DNA from: Theristus sp. LFF4_11
Lineage: Eukaryota; Nematoda; Chromadorea; Monhysterida; Xyalidae
Reading direction: 5' to 3'
NCBI GenBank assembly: GCA_030248135.1
Contig: JASANC010002526.1
Coordinates: 1 to 64,000 of the forward strand
DNA length: 64,000 bases
Under the pieces are notes generated by a model. It searched no databases and was not told the DNA's origin. It worked only from the letters and a program-made list of their open reading frames with translations. Positions 1 through 10,365 of this stretch are shown here, piece by piece. Positions within the stretch are counted from its first letter, which is position 1. The number at the start of each line of letters is the position of its first letter. The position numbers and the translations under genes were made by a program.

Positions 1-164
1 ACCGAAATTCAAATTGAATCGAAAAAGTTTCAGTAATCATCGGATAGTTCACGTCGGAAAATCGAGAAAAAAACTTTCCCACGATCACGAAAGATCGTGT
101 CGAGACCAACAACGATAGATATGCGGCCATTGTCTTGACATTTGGCACAAACAGTCGCCCAATC

Positions 165-2056
165 TCACTGGTCGGCCAAGTCCGTCTGCCCGAAGCAGCG
201 CGCCACCACCGCAATGAACCAGCTGTACTCGAGTTTCAGTCGGTTCGCTCGTTCGGTGGTCACTGGTTGATCATTGCTGTCACTTTGCGGCACTGCAAGT
301 TGTACAGTCAAACTCGAAATTGTAGGCTATCCGCTGATTGGCTGGTGATCACGGTCTGCAGGACACGCTCGACCGCCACATCAATGCCTGCGCACAGAAA
401 GCGTGCATCGCGTGATCACGAGCCAATCAGCTGATTGCCTGTAATTTAGTGTTCGACTGTAAAGGTATTCATTTCATTTCGCGAAACGCAGAAAACTCGG
501 AGCGGTGCAAACATGTGAGAATGAGAGTGAGGCCCAATCGACTGACCCAAAGACGCCCTCAATTGACGGCAGTATCTTGCCAGTTCGCGAAGTGAAGCAC
601 AAGTGGCCGGGTCCAACGGTTTGTCCAGCACGGCTAACAGCGCAAAGATCCACTGCATTCGAGCGCTGTCGTAGCCGGAGTCTAGTAGCCACTGGAAAAA
701 GTACTTTTGGCTAAACAAAATGTTGACATTACGTCTGGTATGCTGATCTGCCACTGATAGCTGATAACGGCTGAAACGACAAAAGAGTAACACATTCAAG
801 TCGACTGCAGCCAATCCAGCTGTTTACATAACTGATCTCAAGAACTTACCGGTCAGGGGTTACTTTGATAATGACTCAATGACTTTCACTGTCAACTTGA
901 TTCAATGTCAAGAATGACTCAGTGAATCAACAAACGAGCGTTGCACTACACCGGCGTCCAAGCGAGCCTTTGGATTGGAGAAGGTCGAAAAACACGTGCA
1001 GGCTGTTGACAAACGTTAGTTGGTGATCACCAACCAATCATCTGATTGCTTACAATCCAGAGTTCGACTGTACCTCGATTTGGTGGTTCAACAGTTCGGC
1101 CACTGCAAACAGCGGCAGCGCGAGCAGCGTGCGCAGCAGCGGACGCGACGGCGGCGTTTGCGCGTGTTTCTCTTGTGCCACCATCGCCGCGCAATCGGTC
1201 GGCGATTCCGATTGAGACTCGGGATCGGGCAGGTCGCTTTTTGAACGGTCCGCGCAGAATTGCCGCCAGCCAGCTTCGTCGTCCTGAAATTATTGATTTT
1301 TAATCGATAGTAATTATCAGAATAGATTTTTGATATCAAAAGGTCCATTTTTAGCCCGACTTTCATTAATTGGCCCATTTCAAAGATTTTTACCCAAAAA
1401 AGAACCGTGCCGAAAAATGTGACCATTTTTGCCCAAAAAACTGCAACATACACACACATGATCAGGCAGCTCCAGAGATGGCAGTTGTTTGTCAGCGGCC
1501 AATTTCTTCCGAACGCTCACCAGTCGAAGTCGCAGGTCAGAGAAATCGGCTGCCTGCACAGAAAAGAACACTTTAGAATTTTGAAACTCTGATAAAAAAA
1601 TTGAATCTTCAACTCGAGTGTTACGAATCCGACCTGTTTCTGTTGCCAAGCAAATGGAGCGGCGAGGCGATCCCGACCTTTAGCACGAGTAGATTGAGAA
1701 TCGGCGTTCGAAGCTGTCGAAGTGGTCGGCGGTGGAATCGCGGCCGCTGTTACTACATTCAATTGGCGACCCCGTTCAACATAGACCTGTTTGGAGAAAA
1801 TACACTTTTTCCGAAGATGAGCGCTTGCAAATAAATAAATTCAATTACATTTTAACACTCTGCACCCAGTGCTCAAAGACAAACTGAACAGAGTTTTCAA
1901 ATTTAGCATGGAATTAAGAAATTCTGGAACTTGGAACACGCCAAAACTGAAACCCACCTGTCTCAAATAATCATCTGCGCTCTGCGGCGGTTTCGTCAGG
2001 TCCACTTGGTTTTCGTCGAAGTTCACGTCAATGCTAACGAACGTTTCTTGATCCAT
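165..2056 (-). CDS. GEMIN2: Gemin2 (SMN-complex protein), 6 exons
   Basis: Gemin2 (SIP1) binds SMN and the Sm pentamer during spliceosomal snRNP assembly. Exons in transcript order are 2056-1958, 1786-1634, 1553-1458, 1283-1074, 691-547 and 262-165. They join in frame to about 266 codons, close to the vertebrate length of 280. Visible landmarks are an N-terminal block ending DDYLRQV, a conserved FAWQQKQ, an LRLRLVSVRKK helix, an EAGWRQFC motif, an ALLAVLDKPLDP helix and the C-terminal FGQTDLADQ that parallels vertebrate FDQRDLADE. The start is the ATG at 2056. The exon 5 donor is less certain: GTCAGT at about 546 gives the best family match. Intron 5 holds a palindromic MITE (303-461), and the intron 4 donor lies in a MITE terminus. 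Identity rests on family knowledge and motif order. Confidence 0.9.
303..461. mobile_element. Palindromic MITE, TA-flanked, Tc1/mariner-like
   Basis: The ends read TACAGTCAAACTC and, inverted, GTTCGACTGTA, each bordered by TA. Inside are paired arms with GCTGATTGGCTGGTGATCACG and its complement. It is the clearest copy of a family that also appears near 1019-1073, 3071-3236, 4942-5068, 6174-6294 and 11141-11276. The TA target site suggests a Tc1/mariner-type origin; no transposase is present. Confidence 0.7.
1019..1073. mobile_element. MITE terminus at the start of GEMIN2 intron 4
   Basis: One end of the CAGTCGAACTCT family is preserved: on the minus strand it reads GTACAGTCGAACTCTGG followed by an ATCAGATGATTGGTTGG arm. 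The partner end is not recognisable in the intron. The terminal GTACAG coincides with the splice donor of exon 4. Confidence 0.6.
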
Positions 2057-2600
2057 TTTTATGGCAAAAACATTTCTGAAGTTATCAAACGTGATAAAAA
2101 AATTAAAAATCGCTTATGAACAAATATCGATCGAAGTTCCATATTCACAACAATCAAAACTCTCTTCTGAAAGAAAAAAGTCAGAAGAGCCGAAAAACGG
2201 AACCAGCATATAACTTCAGCTTCAGTTTCACTTTCCAGTAAATTTATACCATTTGGCAGGGCAAAAACAGCTAATCAAACGCTCAAAAGATAGTGCAAAC
2301 ACATAGTGCAAAAGCATGTCACAAAGATTCACAACCAACGTAAAGCGGCCGAACAAGAGGCTACCAAAGCAATGTACAAAAAATTGATTTGTATAATTTC
2401 ACAATGTGATTGTTACAAACGTGACTGCGATTTTGTTCGTGACTTATATCCAAATATTTCTGATGTCACACACAAGCATAAAACGTAACAAAATATACCT
2501 ATTCACAAGCGAAATGAACAGCACCAAAAATGGCATTTGGAAATCAGCACTGACACTAGAAAATCACCCGTACTACAGTACAATCAATCAATCAAGCCGT
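2057..2600. other. Spacer between EXTL3-like gene and GEMIN2
   Basis: About 540 bases lie between the stop of the EXTL3-like gene and the GEMIN2 ATG. The stretch is AT-rich and has no convincing coding frame. It should hold the 3' UTR of one gene and the promoter and 5' UTR of the other, both on the minus strand. I see no clear TATA box. Confidence 0.5.
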
Positions 2601-5600
2601 TCATATAAACTTGAAGCATTTCTGATGCTGATGCGGCAGTCGCGTCTTGAACAGCACCGAGTCCACCCTGTACTGCGTGTACAGCAGCGGATTATAGCCG
2701 TACACGCGCGTGAACAGCTGCATGCACGTGTGACGCTCCACGAAATGACTGGTGTCGTTCGACAGGGTGTCCGGGCAGCCGGGACATCTGCGGAATGTGA
2801 GGGGTGGAAGTGAAAAAAGTTGAGGGGTGATTGTTGGGTGACAATGATTGGTTCGTTCGCTTAGCTTAGTCAATTCGGTTGGTCTGTAAAGAGCGTGTGT
2901 GTCTGTGTTTATTATTGAGTTGTTTATTATTAACTTATTGAGTTTGCCTGTGTACCTGAAGGGTCAACTATCAGTCATCAACTGAACTGAATTACGAGAC
3001 TGTGTGTTGATCGTGTGTGTTTGTCTCTGACTGTGCAACATTACTGTGCTGTGAGCAGAGTGCACCGACTGCAGTCAAACTCTAAAACACATGCAACAAG
3101 CTGATTGGTTGGTGGGTGGTCACGTGATGCATGCATTCTGCGCAATCCAAACTCCGTCGAACCCAGCAATTCATGCACAGAGTGCATGCATCATCAACCA
3201 ATCAGCTAGTTGCATATGTTATTGAGTTGGACCGTAGAACCAGTCGTGGACCCTCCGCCCTCTAAGCAACATCCACCAGTCGCACCGGAACGTCCACTTG
3301 CTGGTGACTTTTATGGGCGGCTTTCGCGTGTAGTGGGACACGAGAAAGTTCATCGCGACGTCTTCGCAGTTCAACAGTTGGTCGACTTTGTCGCGAATGA
3401 TTGGCGGCATGCGATACGTGTACGCGTACGAATAGAACTGCGCAATGGCGGCGGCATTAGAATTGGTCCAAATAATGAAAGTAAGCCCAATTAATAAAAA
3501 AACAAACAAACAATCTCCCGATTGCCTATGATACTGTTCGAGTTCGACTGTACATTTGGTTAGTTGGTGGCATAGTTGTTCCAGAGCCGAGGGGTTGGGG
3601 GGGGGGCCGATATAGATAGCTGGAGCAAATTTTCTAGATAGATAGATAGCTGGAAAATTTTGGGGGGGGCCGCGGGGGGGCCATGTGACTTTGGGGGGGC
3701 CGGTCAAAATTTTGAAATTTGACAGATAGATAGCTAAAACGCTAAAAAGCTATAAAAACAGCAAAATAATGCTAAAAATACACTAAAAATCAAGTATAAA
3801 CGCGTGTTTTACCTAAAATTAGCAAAATTTTCAAGAATTACGAGCAAAAATGGTCAATTTTGGTCAAAAATTGACTCATTTTATGTCCTCGAAGACAAAA
3901 TTTTTCAGATAGATAGCTGGCTGAGAAATTTTTTTTGATAGATAATAGCTGAGCCGAAAAAACCTGTTTGATAGAGATAGATTCGAAAATTTTTTGGGGG
4001 GGGGGCGGCCCCCCCAGCCCCCCCCCCCTAGAACAACTATGGTTGGTGGGCGCATTTCAAATTTTACATTTCAAAACGAGCAAATTCAAACAACCATTTC
4101 TTCTCTCGCGCGCTTACTCTGTGATAAAACGCAGCGCCCGTCAGCACCATGCTCAGTTGACAAGTGTGATTGCTGTTGTACGTCCACTGTTGTCCGTCCC
4201 ACGCGTGGAAACGCCCCGGGAAGCCAACGATTCGATCGCGCGATTCGCGCCAAACGCTGCATTTCACAAGTGGGATTGGTAAAAAAATCGTTCAGTTTTG
4301 CTGATTTCAAATTGCCGCGCGACCGTAAAACATTTTCTCTATCTGTGCGTGCGAATAAATTTTCGTTCGTTCGACACGTTCAATAAAAAACTCAGAAAGC
4401 TGCCAAATCAGTAAAGGCTGTGTGTTCGATTGATTGTAAAATCTTCCATTCTCGGAATTTCGCTCGCTTATGTTTCAGCAACCGACTAAAACCAAACTAA
4501 AAAAGCGTAACGTTAATAGATGCTCGACGATGATCTCCAAAAAAATGGTTCATTTGTTATGCGAAACAAATAGTTTTCACAAAACAAAAAATGCAAAAAA
4601 ACATTTAAAAAACCCTCCAAAAGCGGCCCGAACCGAAACGCGAGCACGATCTCGGCCTGCGTCAGGTGCACGTCGTCGTCCATCGCCAGCACGGCGTCCG
4701 TCTCGATCTGTGCGTACGGCACGAATCGGTTGTTCAGAGAGTTGCGTCCGGTCGTCACGAACAACACCGGCACGTGCAGGCGGGGCCACGCGATGTCGGG
4801 CGAGGGCGTCTGCTCGGTGTTCCAGACGACAATCACGCGGTGCAGGTAGGCGAGCCCGGTGAGACGCGCCAGTGCGCCCGCGAGCACCATCTCGCGTTTG
4901 TAGCTGAGGATGACCACTGCAATCGTGCGATGCAAATTATCGTTGAACTCTAGAACATAGCTGATTGGCTGGGGATCGCCTCACCACAGCAATGCCTGCA
5001 CAGAAAGCTGGCATCAGGTGACCATCAACCAATCAGCTGATCCTGCATAGTTTAGGGTGCGACTGTATAATTCATTTCATTTTAGTTCGCGAACCGCGTG
5101 AACTCCGATAAAAACGGTATTTTATTGAAAACCTAAACAAAAAACTAAAACAAAGTCAGTCAGTGGAAACTGCACAAAACACAGCTGCCTGACTGGTCAC
5201 CAGAAGACACAGCAGTGAATTCAAACGGCCACCCAGCAAGCAGCCTTCATTGCCACCTGTAAACTGTTCGCGCGGCAGATTTCCGCCAATCGCTGCCGAG
5301 AACTCTTTGCCCGATCCGCCCATGCCGTCTGCGATCGGTCGAAAGCCGTACGCGGTTTGCTGGTGGAACTGAGCCTCGGTCGGCAGTTGGAACAACTCGG
5401 TCACTGGCAGGGAGCGGTGCAGTTCGTGCACCTGGGGTTTTTTTGAAAAAAACGTAGTTTGCCAGCGATATTGCAAAGTTCGAAGTTGAGCGATGATTGA
5501 TTTTACATTCTCTGGATACATACACTTGATGCAGTGAATCAACGAATTTAAACAAATAAATCGCAGAGAAATGTTTTGTTGGCTCTACATTTATGGGTGG

Positions 5601-8600
5601 TTTTTGATACCCCATAGATTAAAAAAAACCAAGGTGCCTAAACCTCGGAAGTACATGGACGCCTGAGCGCCTCGCTAGCAAATGCCCTCACCAATAATTA
5701 AAAAGCGGTTGTACACTTGGTTGACTGGATTTGAAATTGAATTCAACACCAAAACAAAACACACAAGGTCAACGCAAAAAAAAACACCCACACCTCAAAC
5801 CACTGATTCCACAGTAAATCCGAGTACAGAAGCAACTGCGAAAAGTTCTGCTGATAAGAGAACGGCGGTGAATGCGGCGGCTCAACGGGTCCCAAGTACT
5901 CATCCTCCATCGCAGAGGGCGGAGCGGCAGAGTCGGTCGTGCGAGGCGGGTCGAATCGGGTCCAGTTCTCGAAGGCGCCCTTGACCCCGGAAGGGGTCAC
6001 GGCCTCGGGGGGCGGCAGCAGCAGTCGCCAACGGATCGTGCTGAGGAGAGTGGATGCGATTGCTGGAATTGATCAAGGAGAGATTGGAGCTGTGAAATGG
6101 CAAGCTTGCTTTTGCTATGATTTGCTGATGAGTTGCAGTTTGTTAGTGAGCTGTGTTTTTTTTCAAATGACGGACAGTCAAACTATACAACATTTGTGCG
6201 TTCTAGCCTCGGAATCTGGCTTGCTAACTGGACCAGTCAGTGAAGAGCAAAAGCTGCCAATCAGCTGACTGTCCATAATTTATAGTTAGACTGATTGATG
6301 ATGTCAGTTTGCATGAAAGTAACCGAAAGATTGCATGAAGTGTCACTGAAAGTAACCATTGAATCCATCAACCAACACAATTTTAGGCACTTTTCAAGTG
6401 TGAATGAGAAATTTAAAAAAAACAGAACTGCGACAGAAAAATTAAAAAAAAACAAAGAACTACCACCAACCATCAGCTGTGCCGAGATAATTCTCGAACA
6501 ACAGCCGCCCGAACCGTCGCGTCTCCAACAGTTGCGCTGCGTCAAATGAACTGAGTATGAAATGCAGTTCCGTCAGTCGCGCTGGCGGAATCCGGAGAAC
6601 GGCTCGATTCCATGAAATTCGATTGTCGGACGCGAACGGCAGCTCGCAGTCGCCCATGATTGCTGGAAATTTGAGATGATTTTTATTGAAAAACTTTCGG
6701 ATTCGCCTGCCTTTCAGGGATATAGCGGCCGAAAGCTACCAAGACTGGCGAGACTAGACAGCTGTGGCGAGGCCATTGGTCCACGGGACCCTCGCCGTCT
6801 AGTCTATTCAGTCCTGCACCAAACCACCGGAGTTTGATACCATCGGCTTTCTGGAATCGGTGAGACGGGTAGAAAGAGCACCAAGCCAAGAATACAGGCA
6901 TCATGAAGGCAACCAGACGTCTGTAGCATTCGAAATGGATTCTGATTCTTTTGTAAACAATCGAATAAACAACGAAAAAACTGCTTGTTTCACGAACATT
7001 TCAAAAAACCTTTAACACCCTCACAAACTACTTTTAACAGCGGCATCACACACCCAATCAAAATAACGAAAACGAACAAAAAAACCAACCGGGTATGGCA
7101 CCGTTACGAATGGCAGTCAAAACTCGGTCATGACAGGAAGCAGAGATGGATTCAGATTTAGGACAGACGATGAGCGAGAACAGTGAACGACTGAGAACGC
7201 TGGAGGAATGTTGGGAAGAATCTGAAATGCATTTTATTTTCAGGGAATTTTCAGCAACCAATCAGCATGCAGCGCACCAAATATGCAGTGAGCCAAAGCA
7301 CACATCAAATCACCTGTGTAACGGAAGTCAATGTGAAACCGATCATTGCTGCTCGTTGATTGGTTCAAAGAGCGAAGTGCACTCAAAAACTCCGACCCGT
7401 ACTCGTGTTGAATGGCGGTCACGCAATCCTCGCCACATTGGAATGTCAGAAAATACTGAAGCAAACGCATTTTTTAACAATCGGAAAAGGCAACATTGAT
7501 TGTTCTATTTTGGTTGTATATTTCCCACTGAAATTAAAGGTTTTTTTCGAACCAATCAAATAAAAAAGGATTTTTCAGTACCTCGCGATCGAGCGGCAAC
7601 AACGGCGGTAAAATGTCCCAGAAATTTAGGTTCGGCGGAAGAATTTGCCCCAAAGATGGCAAAACCAAATCGAAACTCGGTCGAAAATTCTTTGCCGCGA
7701 ACGACGGTCCGGCAAGAATGGCGACAGCAAGCTGCTCATCTTGAGTGTTTGCCGAATTCCAAGCGCTGTCTTCTCGGACCACCAAATGATTGCGACCATG
7801 TTTGCCCCAAAAGCTCAAATTGGCCACTGAAAACTGGCCATTTTCGGGTAGAACATAGACGAACAAGCAAGCTTTCGACGGGTCGACAGTGATGTGACGA
7901 TTTGATGATATGGCTTTTCGAAGAACGCTGTCTTTATTCGACGGGTACAAAAACACGGGAAAGCCAGTGGTGATTGAGCATTTTGCACAGTCAAAGCAAG
8001 TCTCCATGGTGCATGAGGCTCTGTGAATATTTCGCCGAATTTCATTTTCGTCCTCCTTCGCCTTGGGTGGAGTCAAGCGCAAATTCAGCGGCAATTTCAA
8101 ATCGGGTCGATTTCGCTCCTGTATGTCGCGCTGCTCCAGTTTCGCCTGTTGCACCGCGTTTTGGACGTACGACAACTCGTTCGCTGGAAAATAAACAGAA
8201 AAACTGTTTGGTAAAAAAAAACCGAACAGTCTCCTTTCTTGTCTACAGACGAGCTGCGGTATTCAATCAGTTAGTGAAGAACGCTAAGTACTGACGCATT
8301 TAAGTGAAAAGTAAAAACGCTGATTTTTTGTGAGGGTAAGAATTGAAAACTAGAAAAAACGTCACACTGAGTGATTTGCTGCCTGGTCAGACTAAAATAA
8401 ACCTGGGCCGAAAACCAAACTCGTGAGTCCTGCAACAGCCCAACGGACGCTACAGCGCCGCCCCGATATGGTCCAATCATTTTTGATGTTTTATTCAGAT
8501 GCAGTTCTTTGATTGTTGAACAAACAATCTAACCAATCGTCCGCTCAGTCATCCACAGACTGCAAAGGGAACCACAAACAAACAAAACAACCACAACAAT

Positions 8601-9661
8601 CGCACTTTTCTTGAGAATCTCCGCCTGCAGCCCGTCCACCCGCGCACGCCCATCCTGAATCTGCTGCTGCAGCGCGCGTCGTTTCACCTCGATCGTGCGC
8701 ATCTCAGCGAGCACGGACGCTCGCAAGCGGTTGAGGTCGTCGACGCGGTACTGCAGATCGGCAACGTCGGCGGAGTCGGTCGGCCAGACGCTGAACGGAA
8801 TTCAGTGGTTTGAGAAGTTTCTTTTACATTTTCTGTTACATTCGAGTCAATTTGAGTCGTTTAGGTGTTCCAGCGCATCTTCTTCCTTCCTTTTTCACTC
8901 AAGTGGGTGGTGTTTTGGGTGCGATTGCTTTGGCGGGTTTTTTTTATATTATCCATTCGCGCACTGGTTCCGGAAACCGTAAGGTTGATGTTTGGTAGAG
9001 AGTCCTACCAGGTCACTACTACCAGGTTTGTAAATACCGTCAACATTCACTTCCAAGCTGGAAGTCACTCGGGCATCTGGACATCTATGACGCGACAGGG
9101 CCACAGGCGCACTAATTATAAAAAGTTAGGCTGTTCCGACTTTTGCAGTCATGTTATCAGATTCCGCACACACATTATGCGACCAATCACCAACAGAGTG
9201 CGCATCACATGTTCTCCACTTCAACATTCTTTTGCAAATCTTTCAGGAGTACAACTTAAAAACAAAACCGAATGAACAAAACAACCAAGCACAAGAAAAA
9301 CCGCCCGCACAGGAGTCCAAACGTGCGAAGCTCACCTAAACGCAACATCCCATTTCGGTGGTGCAGGTGTTGTCAGTTTTGCCCACTGCGCCAATGACTG
9401 CCGTTGATCTTCCGTGATGGTGTAGTGCAGCCATGCAGGCACCACCACCAGTAGACCGATCACAAACGCAACGACACATTTGCAAATGCAGACATTGTTG
9501 CAATGGACGATTTTGCGACGGATTTTCGAAGAAGTTCGGATTAGATTCGGCGAGCTGGCGACGGCGTTGAATCGAGCTGGGTCATTATGGAATGTTGGAG
9601 TTTTTGGATCGAAATAATCGGAGTTGTCATCGACGGTGGATGCGGGCATTCGGTGGTACAT
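2601..9661 (-). CDS. EXTL3: Exostosin-like 3 / RIB-2 heparan sulfate glycosyltransferase, 12 exons
   Basis: This Golgi type II membrane enzyme starts and extends heparan sulfate chains by GlcNAc transfer. Exons: 9661-9336, 8790-8606, 8183-7582, 7455-7314, 7221-7090, 6662-6471, 6062-5794, 5431-5257, 4916-4634, 4256-4118, 3437-3286, 2787-2601. Together they give 928 codons including stop, in frame, against 919 residues in human EXTL3. A membrane segment sits near residues 62-80. A coiled-coil stem follows in exon 2, then an exostosin (GT47) domain ([28 protein letters not shown]) and a C-terminal GT64 domain ([27 protein letters not shown], the DDD of [37 protein letters not shown]). It ends KCFKFI as vertebrate EXTL3 does. 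Most introns contain MITEs. The ATG at 9661 is the first in its exon; the exon may open upstream near 9703, so an extra 5' exon is possible. Confidence 0.95.
3071..3236. mobile_element. Palindromic MITE of the CAGTC(G/A)AACTCT family
   Basis: It begins GCAGTCAAACTCTAAA and ends with the degraded inverse GAGTTGGACCGTA. The inner arms are AGCTGATTGGTTGG and CAACCAATCAGCT, and ATGCATGC blocks lie near the centre. It lies in the last intron of the EXTL3-like gene. Confidence 0.6.
3571..4041. mobile_element. hAT-like MITE with poly-G termini and perfect 8-bp TSD
   Basis: The inverted ends read CATAGTTGTTC, followed inward by G-runs of up to ten (left) and the matching C-runs (right). The flanks are identical 8-mers GTTGGTGG at 3563-3570 and 4042-4049. 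An 8-bp target duplication with ends starting CA fits the hAT superfamily. The interior repeats GATAGATAGCTGG and is otherwise AT-rich, with no transposase. It sits in the intron between exons 10 and 11 of the EXTL3-like gene. Confidence 0.8.
4942..5068. mobile_element. Palindromic MITE of the CAGTCGAACTCT family
   Basis: The ends are GTTGAACTCTAG and GGTGCGACTGTA, with AGCTGATTGGCTGG and CAACCAATCAGCTGA arms. It lies in the intron before exon 9 of the EXTL3-like gene, about 25 bases from the acceptor. Confidence 0.55.
6174..6294. mobile_element. Degenerate MITE of the CAGTCGAACTCT family
   Basis: It starts GACAGTCAAACTATA and ends TATAGTTAGACTGAT, and one CCAATCAGCTGA arm survives. It lies in the intron between exons 6 and 7 of the EXTL3-like gene. 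Confidence 0.45.
6700..6920. repeat. GC-rich insert with hairpin in EXTL3 intron
   Basis: Within an AT-rich intron a block of about 220 bases is clearly more GC-rich. It contains a hairpin: GACTAGAC...GGCGAGG near 6750-6773 pairs with CCTCGCCGTCTAGTC near 6790-6804. It has no long coding frame of note. It could be a retroposed RNA fragment or a structured intronic RNA; I do not recognise it. Confidence 0.35.
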
Positions 9662-10365
9662 GCCCCTACTCTGCTTCGGGAATTGTAGTTTGTTTGGGTG
9701 AACTGAAAAAAATAGATGAAAGAACAGAAAAAAATCATGTGTTGTGTTGTGCTGGAAATCGTTGATCGAATTGAAATATGAACGAACTTCATATGACGTT
9801 CATCGTTGCTTTTTCAAACGCTTCTCAAAAATTTTTTATCATCAATCAGCACAAACTGGATAACTTTGCTATTTATTCTCAGGCTTAAACACAAAACAGA
9901 GTTACAAAAAACGTGATAATCTGATTCAAAAATAACAACTGTTTTGATTTGCTAATCACCAATTTTCAAAAAAATGAAACATGAGGGGCGTTGAACCAAC
10001 AAAAACACGAAACAAAAACCCGCTCACCAATTCAAATACGAAAACAAAACAAGGTATACCAGTGGGCAAAATCACGGGGATTGAGTGGGAACAAGTTGAA
10101 TCAAATCAAATTCCAAGAAAAAGAAACTTACAGGCACATAAACAAAAAGCAAAAAGACCTCACCCGATGACTGACAAAAATATACACGATAGAAAAAAGC
10201 TCCCAAGCTAGTTCACAAGATCGTCACACCCGAATGACTAAAACGTGGAATTAAACAAACTGAAACGTTCACAAAAGTTATATGGAATCCAAGTACTCTC
10301 TACATAAGAGCTGTCTGAATGGTGAAGATCATCAGTGATACGCAACAAAAAACCGGAGTTTTTTT
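9662..10365. other. Intergenic spacer, EXTL3-like gene to HIBADH
   Basis: About 700 bases separate the EXTL3-like start codon from the HIBADH stop, both genes on the minus strand. It is AT-rich with no convincing exon except a possible 5' extension of EXTL3 exon 1 to a CAG acceptor near 9703. It should contain the EXTL3 promoter and the HIBADH 3' end. Confidence 0.45.
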
